A DNA stretch of 64,000 nt, taken from assembly GCA_964469555.1 (NCBI GenBank), contig CAYYAQ010000005.1, positions 1-64,000 on the forward strand, given 5' to 3'. Positions 44,104-54,400 of this stretch are shown here, one piece after another. Below the pieces are notes generated by a model. The model did no database searches. It had not been told where the DNA came from and was given only the letters and a program-made list of their open reading frames with translations. The DNA is from CAYYAQ01 sp964469555 (GTDB lineage Bacteria; Planctomycetota; UBA1135; UBA2386). Position 1 is the stretch's first letter. Every line of letters begins with the position of its first letter. Both the position numbers and the translations under genes were made by a program.

Positions 44104-47100
44104 TCAGTCGCGGTCGCGACGGGGTCTACGACTCGGACGATCGGAGCGATCCCGGTCACCGCGACCGCCGCGGTCACGGTCGGAACTCGCGGGACGATCC
44201 CGGTCGCCGCGTCCGCCGCGGTCACGGTCAGAGCGCTCGGGACGATCCCGGTCGCCGCGGTCACGGTCGGAACTCGCGGGACGATCCCGGTCGCCGCGGC
44301 CGCCGCGGTCACGGTCAGAGCGCTCGGGACGATCCCGGTCGCCGCGGCCGCCGCGGTCACGGTCAGAGCGCTCGGGACGNNNNNNNNNNNNNNNNNNNNN
44401 NNNNNNNNNNNNNNNNNNNNNNNNNNNNNNNNNNNNNNNNNNNNNNNNNNNNNNNNNNNNNNNNNNNNNNNNNNNNNNNAGAGCGCTCGGGACGATCCCG
44501 GTCGCCGCGGCCGCCGCGGTCACGGTCAGAGCGCGCGGGACGATCCCGGTCGCCGCGGCCGCCGCGATCACGGTCAGAGCGCGCGGGACGATCCCGGTCG
44601 CCGCGGCCGCCGCGGTCACGATCCGGACGATCGGAGCGCCCACGAGAAGGACGATCTCCGCGATCGGAGCGTCCGCCACGATCACGGTCGCCACCGTCAC
44701 GGCCACCATGCTTCGAACGACCGCGATCACGGCCACCGCGATCCTGCGGGCCCGCATCACGAGAGCGACTGCTATCGGTGCTCGATCTCGACTCCTCCAC
44801 TTCTTCTGCTCCGTCGCCGTCTTCGTAGTCGTCGGAGTCATCTTCCGCGGAGTTCTCGTCGACTTCTTCTGCGATCTCCTCTGCTTCTTCGGCTCCGTCC
44901 TCGTAGTCGTCCACGGAGCGACCCTTGCCTCGCTTGAAGACCGGTTCCTTGTCGTCGTCACCGTCTCCGGACAGCGTCGCCTTGTGGCTCAGCTTGATCT
45001 TGCCGAAGTCGTCGATGTCGAGCACCTTCACCTCGAGGCTGTCTCCGATGCGGACGACGTCCGTCACCGCGTGGATGAACTCGTTGGACAGCTCGGACAC
45101 ATGGCACAGGCCTTCCTGCCCGGGCAGGATCTCGACGAAGCAACCGAAGTCCTTGATCGAGGTCACCCTTCCGGTGTAGAGCTCGCCGGGCTCTACTTCC
45201 CGGGTCATGTCGCCGATGTAGGCAGCGCAGGCCTCAGCCGTCTTGGCGTCGAAGCCGCCGATGTTGACCAGACCCGTGTCGTCGATCGAAATCTTGACAC
45301 CGTAGTCGGCCTGCAGCGCGCGGATGTTCTTGCCCGATGGGCCGATGATGAAGCCAATCTTCTCGACTGGTACCTGCACCGTCAGGATGCGCGGAGCGTT
45401 CGGGCTGATGTCCGAACGAGGCCGGGCCAGTGCACTCAGCATCTTCTTCAAGATGTGCAGGCGACCCTGCCTGGCCTGCTCGAGCGCCTCGGTGAGAAGA
45501 TTCTGGGTCAGGCCATCGCACTTGATGTCCATCTGCAGGGCGGTGAGGCCCTTGCCGGTGCCCGCGACCTTGAAGTCCATGTCACCGCAGTGGTCTTCCG
45601 AGCCGAGGATGTCGGACAGGATCTCGTATTTCTTGCCCTCCATGACGAGGCCCATCGCGATGCCAGCCACCGGCTGACGCAGCGGGACACCCGCGTCCAT
45701 CAGGGCCAGCGTGCCACCGCACACCGACGCCATCGAAGACGAGCCGTTCGACTCCAGGATCTCGGAGGTCACGCGCATCGTGTATGGAAACTCCTCCCTG
45801 CTCGGGAGAAGGCGTTCGACCGAACGCTCTGCCAGCGTGCCGTGACCGATCTCGCGGCGACCGGGCCCCATCATCCGACGCACTTCACCGACGCAGAACG
45901 GCGGGAAGGTGTAATGCAGCATGAAGTGCTGCGGATCTTCCTGATAGATCCCATCGCGATTCTGACGGTCGTCGACGGTGCCCAGAGTCGCGATGCACAA
46001 CGACTGGGTCTCGCCCCGAGTGAACAACACCGAACCGTGGACGCGCGGGAGCACGCCGACTTCGATGGTGATCTCGCGGATCGTCTTCGAGTCGCGGCCA
46101 TCCGAACGCCGACCCTTGAGGATCGTCTCGCGCTCGGCTTTCTTCTGGATGTCATTGCACACGCCGTTGACGTACTTCTTGTGCTTCTTCTCGTCGGCGC
46201 CTTCGGGTGCCGGGAACGCTTCGTGCGCTTGCTCGCGCACAGCCTTGCTCGCAGCCGACCGCTCGTGCTTGTCGCCCTTGGTGCTCACGGCCTTCTTGAA
46301 GTTCGATGCGAATTTCTTCGCGATCGCGGCGTCGAGTTCCTCATCCCGTTTCGGGGGAGTGAACTCCATCTTCTCCTTGCCTGCCTCCTTGACGAGAGTG
46401 GTCACGAGCTCCGCGACCTCGGCGCAGACGTCCTTGCCGCAGCGCAGCGCTTCGAGGATGACATCTTCCTCCACCTCGTTCGCACCGGCTTCCACCATCA
46501 CGATGGCGTCCTTGTGACCCGCGAGGGTCAGCGTGAGATCGTTCTCCGCAGACTTCACCTGGGTCCAGGTCGGATTGATGATGAACTTGCCGTCGATCAT
46601 GCCGATGCGGCACGCACCGAGGTGTTCCTGGTGCGGGATCGAGCTGACCGCCAACGCGGCGAACGAGCCGATCGCGGCGACGACGTCCGATTCGGTCTCC
46701 ATGTCGGTGGCCAGCACCTGGGAGAGAACCTGGCACTCCTTCTTGAACCCATCGGGGAACAGCGGACGGATCGACCGGTCGATGATCCGACAGGTCAGGA
46801 TCTCGCGGTTGGTCGGACGACCTTCGCGCTTGAAGAACCCTCCCGGGAACCGACCCGCGGCGGGATACCGCTCGCGATAGTCGACGGTCAGCGGGAAGAA
46901 ATCGATGTCGTCGCGGGCCTTCGAGCTCTGCGCCGTCGAGAGCACCACCGTGTCGCCGTAGCGGGTGATGATCGCGCCGTCAGCTTGCTTCGCCATGCGC
47001 CCAGTCTCGAGCGTGAGGGTCCTGCCCCCGATTTCGCGGGATACGCGCACCATCTTCCCGTCGACCTTTACGTCGATCTTGGAACCCGTGGTGCCGTCTC

Positions 47101-47194
47101 CGTCCTTCTTCTTCGTCGACTTTCTGGTCGACTTCTTCTTCTTCGTACTCTTCTTCTTCGTGGCGCTTCCGCGCCCAGCTGTCTTCTCTTCCAT
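44104..47194 (-). CDS. pnp: Polyribonucleotide nucleotidyltransferase with long RG/RD-repeat tail (interrupted by assembly gap)
   Basis: The PNPase core is complete. After a lysine-rich N-terminus come two RNase PH domains (DGAIITRYGDTVVLSTAQ; later SVLFTRGETQSLCIATLGTV and GDMDFKVAGTGKGLTALQMD), a KH domain near residue 615 (VEKIGFIIGPSGKNIRALQ) and S1 near 670-745 (GRVTSIKDFGCFVEILPGQE). It degrades RNA phosphorolytically from the 3' end. Beyond S1 an acidic segment leads into a disordered tail of repeated SDRDRGGRGDRDRPAR units. The 100-N gap falls inside the repeats, so frame across it is unknown. The continuation ends in RRPRRDRD and a TGA at 44104. ATG 47194 has a GGAAA ribosome site. 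Downstream of rpsO, as in most bacteria. Confidence 0.93.
44140..44650 (-). repeat. Tandem repeats encoding the PNPase RG/RD-rich tail
   Basis: Near-identical units of about 48 bases (16 codons; SDRDRGGRGDRDRPER or PAR, with a shorter variant lacking GGRG) on both sides of the N gap. The true copy number is unknown because the assembly failed here. Confidence 0.85.
44380..44479. other. Assembly gap (100 N)
   Basis: Exactly 100 unknown bases within the repetitive pnp tail. The round number suggests a scaffolding placeholder of arbitrary length, caused by the tandem repeats. Confidence 0.95.
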
Positions 47195-47429
47195 TACGTT
47201 TCCTTCAGGGGCCTCTGTTCGGCCCTGTGATGCGGGCGCAGGTACTTCCTGCACGACCCGACTTGCTAGAGAAAGGAGGAAAGCCACGTCTCGTGACTCC
47301 TCCACATGCGCCGACCCATGGCCTTCTGGCTCTGCCGGCGATGTTTCGAATTGTCAATTGAACGGTGTGTTCGACGGGGCGTTCGGGCCCAAGTCGAATG
47401 TGATTCTCGAACCGCTCGAGTCCGTGCGA

Positions 47430-47708
47430 CTAGTGGGCGGTGCGACGCAGACCCAGCCGTTCCGTGATCTCGAGGTAGCGCGGGTGGGCGGCGCGGTTCA
47501 GGTAGCTGAGGAGTTTGTTCCGGCGGTTGACTTTCTGAAGCAGCCCACGCCGGGAGTGGTAGTCCTTCTTGTGCACCTTCATGTGCTCGGTCAGGCCCGT
47601 GATGTCCTCAGTGAGTAGTGCGATCTGCACCTCGGGGGATCCGGTGTCCCCGTCGTGAGTGCGAAAATCCTCGATCGTCTTGCTGCGTTTTTCCTGCGAT
47701 GCGGTCAT
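47430..47708 (-). CDS. rpsO: 30S ribosomal protein S15
   Basis: 92 residues, near the universal 88-90. DTGSPEVQIALLTEDITGLT, EHMKVHKKDYHSRRGLLQKV and RRNKLLSYLNRAAHPRYLEI, the S15 signature, are all present. It binds 16S rRNA in the platform of the small subunit. The 235 bases to pnp probably carry the leader region that controls pnp in many bacteria, but I identify no specific site. Confidence 0.97.
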   Translation of the reverse strand: MTASQEKRSKTIEDFRTHDGDTGSPEVQIALLTEDITGLTEHMKVHKKDYHSRRGLLQKVNRRNKLLSYLNRAAHPRYLEITERLGLRRTAH

Positions 47709-47903
47709 TCCCTGTTCTCGTAAACCTGGGTGGTCAGAACCGACAAACTAGAGCAGGGACTCCGGCTTTGCGGTCGCCGCCGATTCGGCGGGGGGCTGGG
47801 GAACATAGCCAGGGGACTCAGCGGTCCAAGGCCAATATCTAGAATGTCGGTAAAACCCGACCGAGATCGGCACGGCGGCGGCAAACCCAGCTTCGAAACG
47901 AAG

Positions 47904-48503
47904 TTAGCTCTTCCGNNNNNNNNNNAGCCGGGCGAGGACCGCGTTTACGAACTCCAGGACGCAAGCCTCAGCTCGCCGGGCGGGATCCTGCGGCGCGGCC
48001 TTGCCCCCACCGGCGAGAACTTCGCCCCAGAGATCGAGGGACCAGAGGATTCTCGCCGCCGAGGTCCCGAAGAACACGATCTCAGCGTCAAACGCGATGC
48101 GGTTGTTCAGCAGCAGGGTGTTGTCGTCCCAACGCTTGATCCGCACCGCGAGGATCGCGTCCTCGCTCACCTTCGTAGCGAGGGTCTTGAGGTAACCCGC
48201 CTCGACGATGGAACCACCTGGAGCCACCGCGCCGCGGATGTTCGCGTCGACAACGACCGAATTCAGAGGGGTGTAGTCGCGTGTGATCAGGCCCTTTTCG
48301 ATCTCCGCGCGTATGTAGTCGAGCACGGCGCCGGCCTTACGCCCCGCCGTCGCGTCCTCGACCTTGAGCACTGCGACGTTGACCAGCTTCTTGTCGAGCA
48401 GCTGCGCGTCCCGATCGATCCGCCAGTGGACCGGGGGCGAGACGGCGCAAGCGGCGAAGCCGAGGAGCGTGAGGAATGCCAGATGCCTGCCAACAATGTT
48501 CAT
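47904..48503 (-). CDS. CsgG/DUF799-like lipoprotein (3' end disturbed by a gap)
   Basis: About 195 residues up to a 10-N gap at 47916-47925, so the true C-terminus is uncertain. A lipoprotein signal (LAFLTLLGFAACAVSP) starts at ATG 48503. KLVNVAVLKVEDATAGRKAG and the following alpha/beta pattern (ILAVRIKRWDDNTLLLNNRI) recall the CsgG-fold lipoproteins of the GNA1162/DUF799 group found with outer-membrane biogenesis genes. The match is by pattern only. Confidence 0.6.
   Translation of the reverse strand: MNIVGRHLAFLTLLGFAACAVSPPVHWRIDRDAQLLDKKLVNVAVLKVEDATAGRKAGAVLDYIRAEIEKGLITRDYTPLNSVVVDANIRGAVAPGGSIVEAGYLKTLATKVSEDAILAVRIKRWDDNTLLLNNRIAFDAEIVFFGTSAARILWSLDLWGEVLAGGGKAAPQDPARRAEACVLEFVNAVLARXXXXRKS
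47916..47925. other. Assembly gap (10 N)
   Basis: Ten unknown bases near the 3' end of the DUF799-like gene; probably a short scaffold join. Any stop codon or frame read through it is unreliable. Confidence 0.95.
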
Positions 48504-48582
48504 GATCTCGCCCGTGGGTTCGAGTGCGGTCGTCACCCACCAAGATATCCGTAGCACCCCGCAGTTCAATTCTAGATGTGGG

Positions 48583-49239
48583 TCAGACGCCCCAAGCTAG
48601 GCGACTTCGCACGCAGGACTCACACTTTCCACAAATGCCCGGACCTCCGTCGTAGCAGCTCCAGAAGTCCTCTTCGGTCATCCCGTGACGCCGCGCCGCC
48701 GCCACGACTTCAGCCTTGGTCATGCCAATCGTAGGGCTTTCCACCGCGACGCTATTTCGCGTACCTAACTTCGCGACCGCGTCGAAAGCCGCTACGAATT
48801 CCGCGGAGTTGTCGGGAAAGGTCGCCGCCTCCTCTCGATTGAACCCCGCGACCACGACATCGGCGCCCACGGACTCCGCAAACGCCGCGCCGATCGCGAG
48901 AAACACCAGATTGCGGGCGGGCACCCACACCGCCGCGGCGCTGTCCTCGTCCCCCACCGTCTGGGCACCGGCGCGGTCGGGAAGGACCCCTCCTCCAAAC
49001 ACCAGCGAACTGCCTGCGCGGACCGCCGCATCGGCCAGCCACGACAGTTCGACGCGGCGCCAAGGCAGACCGAAACGACCCGCGAGCGCTCTTGCCGCGG
49101 CACACTCCAGAACAGCCGCGCGCTGTCCGTAGTCGAAGGTGACACACTCGGCGACCGCAGCCGCCTCCCGCTCGAGCCACATGGCGAGGCCCGTGCCCGA
49201 ATCGAGGCCACCGGAGAGTAGGGCGACGGCGGTCGACAA
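48583..49239 (-). CDS. queC: 7-cyano-7-deazaguanine synthase
   Basis: 218 residues. PP-loop motif ALLSGGLDSGTGLAMWL at the N-terminus, TFDYGQRAAVLECAAARALA, WVPARNLVFLAIGAAFAESV and a zinc site WSCYDGGPGICGKCESCVRS with four cysteines are diagnostic of QueC. It converts carboxydeazaguanine to preQ0 for queuosine. Separated by 8 bases from the Ig-like lipoprotein gene upstream, so probably cotranscribed with it. Confidence 0.95.
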   Translation of the reverse strand: MSTAVALLSGGLDSGTGLAMWLEREAAAVAECVTFDYGQRAAVLECAAARALAGRFGLPWRRVELSWLADAAVRAGSSLVFGGGVLPDRAGAQTVGDEDSAAAVWVPARNLVFLAIGAAFAESVGADVVVAGFNREEAATFPDNSAEFVAAFDAVAKLGTRNSVAVESPTIGMTKAEVVAAARRHGMTEEDFWSCYDGGPGICGKCESCVRSRLAWGV

Positions 49240-49247
49240 GGCGGCCT

Positions 49248-52211
49248 TCAGTTGACGGTGAAGGTGGTCTCCGGCGTCCGCGCGAACGTGATTTCCTCGC
49301 GGCGTATCTCTTCGACAGCGTAGTCATCGATCGCCATCGTGCTGTTGAAGATCAAGTGGCTCTCGGTCTGGATCTTCCACGCGCCCTTCGCGAGACCGGT
49401 GGTGGTCACGCCGGCGAATACCGGCAACTGAACCGTGGTCGCGCCACTGGCGGCGACCTTGTCCTGTTGGATGATCCGCCAACTCCGCGTACCGCTCGTC
49501 GCGGTGATCACGTGGAATCCGAACGTGAACGGGATGGACGTCGGGTCGAGGCGATCCTGGTAGGTCACGGCGGGCGAGTCCGTGGTAGCACCCGTAGGAG
49601 CAGTGATCGTGGCCACGACCGGATTGGGCGGGCTATCGAACACGTTGCCGACGGCAGGATCGAGAATCAGGCTCCGGTGCCGGGTGACCACGCCGGACTT
49701 GTCCGTCGCTTCCACCGAGACCCAAATCCTCGGGAGGAGGGTCGCCATGGCCAGCGCCGTGGCGACGGAATACGTGCCGTCGATCGCGTAGGTCGTCGTC
49801 GTGCCCTGCTGCGTCGCGAACCCGATTCCCGTCAAGGTGGTCTGCGGCATGCCGAAGACGCTAGTCATGAGGCGCACCGTCGGGTCAGCGACGAGGTCCG
49901 CCGCGTCGAGACCGGTCCACAGAGAGAGATCCTTGTTGTACGTTCCGACGAGATCGCGCGTCGTCGACAAAGCGGGGAGAAGCACCAGCGTCGTGACTCC
50001 TGTACCGCCGGGATTGACCGGCGCACGCGCAGCCTCCTTCACGGTGCCTGTCGCGCCGCAGATCGAGCAGGCGAAGTTGACGAACGTAGGCTTCGACTTC
50101 GGCTCGAAGGTACCGACGAGCGCCGTGAAGATGTACGGACGGTTGGGCCGAGCGGAGGTCGACGGAACCGTGGTCGGCGCCTTCGTTGTCGTGAGGATCT
50201 CCTCGCGGGTGAAGTCGTCGAAGATGTTGCAACCGATCATCGCCGTCTGACCGGTTCCCGCGGTGAACACGGCGGTACCGCGCACGGATCCAGTGGCCTT
50301 GCTCTCCGGTCGCATCGGCAACGACACGAAGCCTGCCGATGTGTCGAGCAGGCTCACGAGGTTGTAGTTCGCGACCACGAGCGTGACCGAATGCGTCGGC
50401 GCGGTGAGCCCCGTGATCATGGCACGACCATCGGTCCCGGTCACGGCCGTCTTGCGACCCGTCGCGCCAGAGGTCGGCATCCCCGGTTCGACGAGCACGG
50501 TCACACCCGCGAGCGGCAGGAAGGTCGCGTCGTCGAACGCTTCGATCACGAGGGTCCCCGACGTGACCGAGCCGGTGACCACGCCGCGCTGGATGATCTT
50601 CCCTGTCGTCGCGACCGATTCGTTGCCAGCCGCATCCGTGATAGTCAGGCTGAACCCTAGCGGCGAAGTGCGTCTACCCAGGAGGATCGGATCGAACATG
50701 AACCGTCCGCCGGAACCGAGTCCGAAGACCTTGCCGATCGTCGGCACCGGCGCCGGCGCGGGGGTGGAATCGAGCACCAGCGTCGCCGCGCTGAGAACCT
50801 CGGAACCGGTTCCAAAGAACGTGATGTACTCTAGATCGGTGTAGGCGAAGTGGTTGCCCGCCGTGTCCGCCGCAGGTGTCGCCAGCGTGGGCGGCGTGAT
50901 GTCGAACGCGGGGTTGCTAGCCGTGCTCGAAAGAACGTAGCCCGAGTTCCGACCGTTGCGCGACGCGTACGTCGCGAAGAGCAGTGGGCCTTCGAGAAAG
51001 TTCGGGAACGTGGTGGTGCCAAGCTGCGTACCAAAACTGACTCGAACGGTCTGTTTCCCAGGCACGGTCGTGAGCAGCCCAGCTTCGAAGAAGTTCAGCG
51101 ATCCTGTCGTACCGCCATCCTTGTGCAATCCGTAGATCCGCACCACGACCAGATCATCGGCCAACGTGCCCGCGGGGAGATCGACGTCTACGAAGAGAGT
51201 ACTGATGTTCGTTCGATTGACCCTGTCGACGACTCCCGGCCGGACGTTCGTGATCTTGACCGCATCGGGAGGCGGCGCGCCGGTGGTCGTGAAGCGGGCG
51301 AATGGCGTCCGCCCTTTGAACTCCAGCTCCCCACTGGCCGGGAAGGTGATCGTATTCGTGACGACGATCTCGTGCTCCTTGTCCGGATCGAACGTCGCCG
51401 TCGGTTTGAACTCGAGAATCCGACCGTCATTGCCGGACGCGCCGAATCCCGTGGCGCGCACGGGGAAATTCGCGCTGCCCGCGAGGTTCGCTCCACCGGC
51501 CTGACGCACGCTGAAGTTGACGTTCGTGCCCGTCGTCTTGATGCTGCTTTGGGTGCAGGGCTTGGTGAAGATCAGGTAGACGTTCGCCTGTTGGAACCAA
51601 TCCCGCCCGTTGTCCACAGGCAACGTCGTCAGGATCTCGCCGTCCTTGATGTCGTCGGTCTTGTCCGCGGTAAACGTCGCGATGACCTTCTCGCTGCTGC
51701 CTCCGAAGCGCACGCCGTCCGCGTCACGCAACTCGGAATTGATGACGACCTCGTAGGTCTCGGCCTTCGTCGTGTCGAACGCCGTGTTCGGTCGGATGAC
51801 GACCACGCTACTGCCGAGCAGGAAGTCGTAGCTCGCCGCGATCGGCGTCGAACCGCCACCACCGGGATCGGGGTCGGGGTTCTTCAGCCTGATGAACAAG
51901 GTCGGCGTGGCGCCCGTCGGTGCGACGGAGGCCTCGGAAATCGTCTCGTTGAACTCCACGACGATCGGCACCGTGCCCGGCCATCCATTGCCCTTCGGGA
52001 AGACGGCGGCGACCCTGGGGCGACCATCGAAACTCGACCCCCCCGCCCGCATCACCTGGATCGCGGTCGTGGTAGAACTGCCGCCCGACCCGCCCTTCGG
52101 ATCGAAGGCCCGACCGACGTTGTCGCAACCGGTCAGGGCGAGCAGGGCGCAGGCGAAGGCCACACCGAGGGCGGCGGACCGTGGGTACGGGTGGAAACTG
52201 GGGATTGTCAT
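49248..52211 (-). CDS. Large lipoprotein with bacterial Ig-like domains
   Basis: 987 residues. ATG 52211 begins a lipoprotein signal (LGVAFACALLALTGC). SbsA-type Ig-like domains follow (FPKGNGWPGTVPIVVEFNET; LPVDNGRDWFQQANVYLIF), along with a carboxypeptidase-regulatory-like segment (VLVEPGMPTSGATGRKTAVT then GTDGRAMITGL). Threonine- and valine-rich beta structure throughout suggests a surface or periplasmic structural protein. The open frame upstream to 52478 lacks a signal and is not used. Function is unknown. Confidence 0.8.
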   Translation of the reverse strand: MTIPSFHPYPRSAALGVAFACALLALTGCDNVGRAFDPKGGSGGSSTTTAIQVMRAGGSSFDGRPRVAAVFPKGNGWPGTVPIVVEFNETISEASVAPTGATPTLFIRLKNPDPDPGGGGSTPIAASYDFLLGSSVVVIRPNTAFDTTKAETYEVVINSELRDADGVRFGGSSEKVIATFTADKTDDIKDGEILTTLPVDNGRDWFQQANVYLIFTKPCTQSSIKTTGTNVNFSVRQAGGANLAGSANFPVRATGFGASGNDGRILEFKPTATFDPDKEHEIVVTNTITFPASGELEFKGRTPFARFTTTGAPPPDAVKITNVRPGVVDRVNRTNISTLFVDVDLPAGTLADDLVVVRIYGLHKDGGTTGSLNFFEAGLLTTVPGKQTVRVSFGTQLGTTTFPNFLEGPLLFATYASRNGRNSGYVLSSTASNPAFDITPPTLATPAADTAGNHFAYTDLEYITFFGTGSEVLSAATLVLDSTPAPAPVPTIGKVFGLGSGGRFMFDPILLGRRTSPLGFSLTITDAAGNESVATTGKIIQRGVVTGSVTSGTLVIEAFDDATFLPLAGVTVLVEPGMPTSGATGRKTAVTGTDGRAMITGLTAPTHSVTLVVANYNLVSLLDTSAGFVSLPMRPESKATGSVRGTAVFTAGTGQTAMIGCNIFDDFTREEILTTTKAPTTVPSTSARPNRPYIFTALVGTFEPKSKPTFVNFACSICGATGTVKEAARAPVNPGGTGVTTLVLLPALSTTRDLVGTYNKDLSLWTGLDAADLVADPTVRLMTSVFGMPQTTLTGIGFATQQGTTTTYAIDGTYSVATALAMATLLPRIWVSVEATDKSGVVTRHRSLILDPAVGNVFDSPPNPVVATITAPTGATTDSPAVTYQDRLDPTSIPFTFGFHVITATSGTRSWRIIQQDKVAASGATTVQLPVFAGVTTTGLAKGAWKIQTESHLIFNSTMAIDDYAVEEIRREEITFARTPETTFTVN

Positions 52212-52482
52212 CAGGGTTACGGCTGGCCAGACGGCTGCTGGTAGAAGTCTATTCCAGCGGGAGTTGAAATGGCACACACCCGGGAGATTGCCCTCACCGA
52301 CGCGGGATGGCTTCTGGGGGAGGATAGAGCCCATAATTTCTTGTACTGCAGTATTTTGCACGATAATCAGCCCCCGCCTGGAGGTCCCGCCGAGGGTCGG
52401 GGCCGAGACTCCCGTAGCGGACGAGGGGTCCATCCCAGCGTCGTTGATCAGCTTTCTTGCCAATTGTCTGTCCGCCACGGAC

Positions 52483-52860
52483 CTACCCGTCGTCGCGATC
52501 GGGCAGTGGCTGCCAATCGATCCGTTGTTCCACCGCGGCTATCCGACCCTTCCGATAGTCGTTTCCGTTCCGCCGGTCGAGCCGTTCTCCCAGGTCGGTC
52601 AGTCGTCCCCGGAAGTGTCGCGAAAGACAGGCCACTTCGAAGGGACCATCGCCCAACCGCGGAATCGCCGTATCGATCGTCGTCGTCCCAGCGCGCTCCA
52701 TACGCGCGAACAAGATCCAGGCACCGCACCAGAAGTGCCAGAGTCCACCCAGGTTGTGTTGCAATTCGAACGGCCCCAGATGGTCGCCGCCAGCCGAGAC
52801 AAAAAAGAAAACGGCGCAGAAGACGTTGAGCCGCCGGAGGAAGATCCTCCCCCAGACCAG
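52483..52860 (-). pseudogene. 5'-truncated membrane protein fragment
   Basis: A coding-like minus-strand frame (RIFLRRLNVFCAVFFFVSAG; LGGLWHFWCGAWILFARMER; ending IDWQPLPDRDDG then TAG). Two hydrophobic segments sit near its start, but no start codon exists before it runs into the FG-GAP fragment on the other strand. It is probably the 3' part of a broken gene. Family unknown. Confidence 0.45.
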
Positions 52861-53177
52861 GTCGGGTTGGAAGTCGGTGCAGTCCTCGCAGCTGCATGCC
52901 CTTGCGATCGCCGACCTCGACGACGACGGCCTGAAGGACATCATCACGGGCAAGACCTACTGGGCGCACAACGGCAGCGACCCGGGTGCGGACGATCCGC
53001 CGGTGATCTACGCGTTCCGGCTACGACGCATCGGCGGCGTGCGGTTCGTGCCGGAGTTCGTATCGGGGAACACCGGCGTGGGTCGGCGGCTCGTCGTCCG
53101 CGATGTCGACGGGGATGGCAGGAGGGTCATCGTTCGTGGGGAACAAGCTCGACGCTGCCATCTTGTTCCAACGCTGA
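52854..53177 (+). pseudogene. Frameshifted FG-GAP/VCBS-repeat protein fragment
   Basis: SSQLHALAIADLDDDGLKDI, then TGKTYWAHNGSDPGADDPPV, FVPEFVSGNTGVG and RDVDGDG are the typical secreted FG-GAP beta-propeller repeat with calcium-binding DxDxDG loops. After about 53113 the frame is lost; shifting frame gives AGGSSFVGNKLDAAILFQR and a TGA at 53175, the expected end. The 5' part of the gene is missing. Confidence 0.6.
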
Positions 53178-53242
53178 CTCGCGTTCACCGGTCCCCCGAC
53201 TGATCCTCGAATCCGACCGGGCCAAGGAATACAAGGTCCTCC

Positions 53243-54136
53243 ATGAACATCGAAAAGGTCGGAGTGATCGGTTGCGGACTCATGGGTCACGGCATCGTGC
53301 AGGTCGCCGCGCAGGGTGGGTTCCAGGTCGTCAGCTTCGAGGCTGATGCGGCGGCGCTCGACACGGGGATCCAACGCATCGAGAAGAGCCTCGCGAAACT
53401 CGCCGACAAGGCAGTCGAGAAAGGCAAGAAAACGCGGGAAGCGGCCGACACGGACGCAACCGCCGCCCGCGGGCGCATCGCAACCACGCTCGATCTGGGG
53501 GAGTTGTCAGACTGCGACCTGATCGTCGAGGCGATCATCGAGAACCTCGACATCAAGAAGTCGCTGTTCGCCGAGCTCGGCGAGAAGTGCAAGCCCGAAG
53601 CGATCCTCGCCTCGAACACGTCATCGTTTCCGATCGGAGAACTGGCCACAGCCTCGGGGAGGAGTGATCGCACGATCGGTCTCCACTTCTTCAACCCGGT
53701 CCAGCTCATGCGACTGGTCGAGGTAGCTCGCACCGACGCAACCGATGATGCCGTGCTCAAGGCGGCGATGGAGTTCGGACGCGCCTGTGGCAAGCATCCG
53801 GTGAGTTGCCGCGACACCCCGGGGTTCGTCGTCAACCGCCTGCTCGTTCCCTACATGTCCCAGGCTCTCGAGATGCTCGATCGCGGGGATGCGTCGAAAG
53901 AAGACATCGATGCGGCGATGCAGTTCGGGTGCGGGCACCCGATGGGACCGATCACGCTGACGGACTACGTAGGACTGGACACAACGCTGTCCATCCTCGA
54001 GGGGTGGTGCGAGCGCTACCCGAAGGAGCCAGCGTTCAAGGTGCCGGCGAGCCTGCGAACGCTGGTCGAAGCGGGCAAGTTCGGCAGGAAGTCCGGCGAG
54101 GGCTACTACCAGTGGGATGGTGACAAGCGCGTGTAG
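53243..54136 (+). CDS. 3-hydroxyacyl-CoA (3-hydroxybutyryl-CoA) dehydrogenase
   Basis: 297 residues, single-domain length of the Hbd/PaaH type. NAD-binding VGVIGCGLMGHGIVQVAAQG, LIVEAIIENLDIKKSLFAEL, SNTSSFPIGELA and IGLHFFNPVQLMRLVEV contain the catalytic Ser and His; Glu follows in the same segment. The C-terminal domain has TPGFVVNRLLVPYMSQALEM. It oxidises 3-hydroxyacyl-CoA with NAD+. No thiolase or crotonase is adjacent, so the pathway direction is open. Confidence 0.93.
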   Translation: MNIEKVGVIGCGLMGHGIVQVAAQGGFQVVSFEADAAALDTGIQRIEKSLAKLADKAVEKGKKTREAADTDATAARGRIATTLDLGELSDCDLIVEAIIENLDIKKSLFAELGEKCKPEAILASNTSSFPIGELATASGRSDRTIGLHFFNPVQLMRLVEVARTDATDDAVLKAAMEFGRACGKHPVSCRDTPGFVVNRLLVPYMSQALEMLDRGDASKEDIDAAMQFGCGHPMGPITLTDYVGLDTTLSILEGWCERYPKEPAFKVPASLRTLVEAGKFGRKSGEGYYQWDGDKRV

Positions 54137-54400
54137 TGTCGTCGGGTCTGTCGCGAAGCGTTTCGCGCTCACGCCACTCCAAGTCCCGCTGTAGCCGCGA
54201 CGGTATCGAAACCACGTGGAACCCGCAGACCGCTGCTCTGCGGGCCCCTGTGAGTCAGGTCCGCGTCGTGACGAATCGCGTTCTCGGGTCTGGACACACC
54301 ATGTTCGACGTGTCTACACCGTCTGAGCCCCCGACCACGCGACTCACGTTCGCTGAGATCAACGCGAACGCGAGCACCCTGGGAAGTAGCAGGTCAGCGC
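54137..54400. other. Intergenic region with GC-rich hairpin, no gene seen
   Basis: Part of an 826-base stretch without an intact gene (54137-54962). A hairpin CCCGCAGA / TCTGCGGG lies near 54224-54246. The string GCTCTGCGGGCCCC within it recurs at 54946-54959, directly before the TPR gene. No T-tract follows. The remaining bases hold only short frames. Confidence 0.4.

Noticed and set aside
44140..44650. Regular repeats resembling a CRISPR array
   Set aside because: The 48-base units are contiguous with no unique spacers and are in frame with the PNPase tail.
44090..47230. A plus-strand open frame of 1,046 codons covering the whole pnp region
   Set aside because: It is antisense to a complete PNPase with KH and S1 domains. 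Its translation is arginine-rich and motif-free, and it crosses the N gap.
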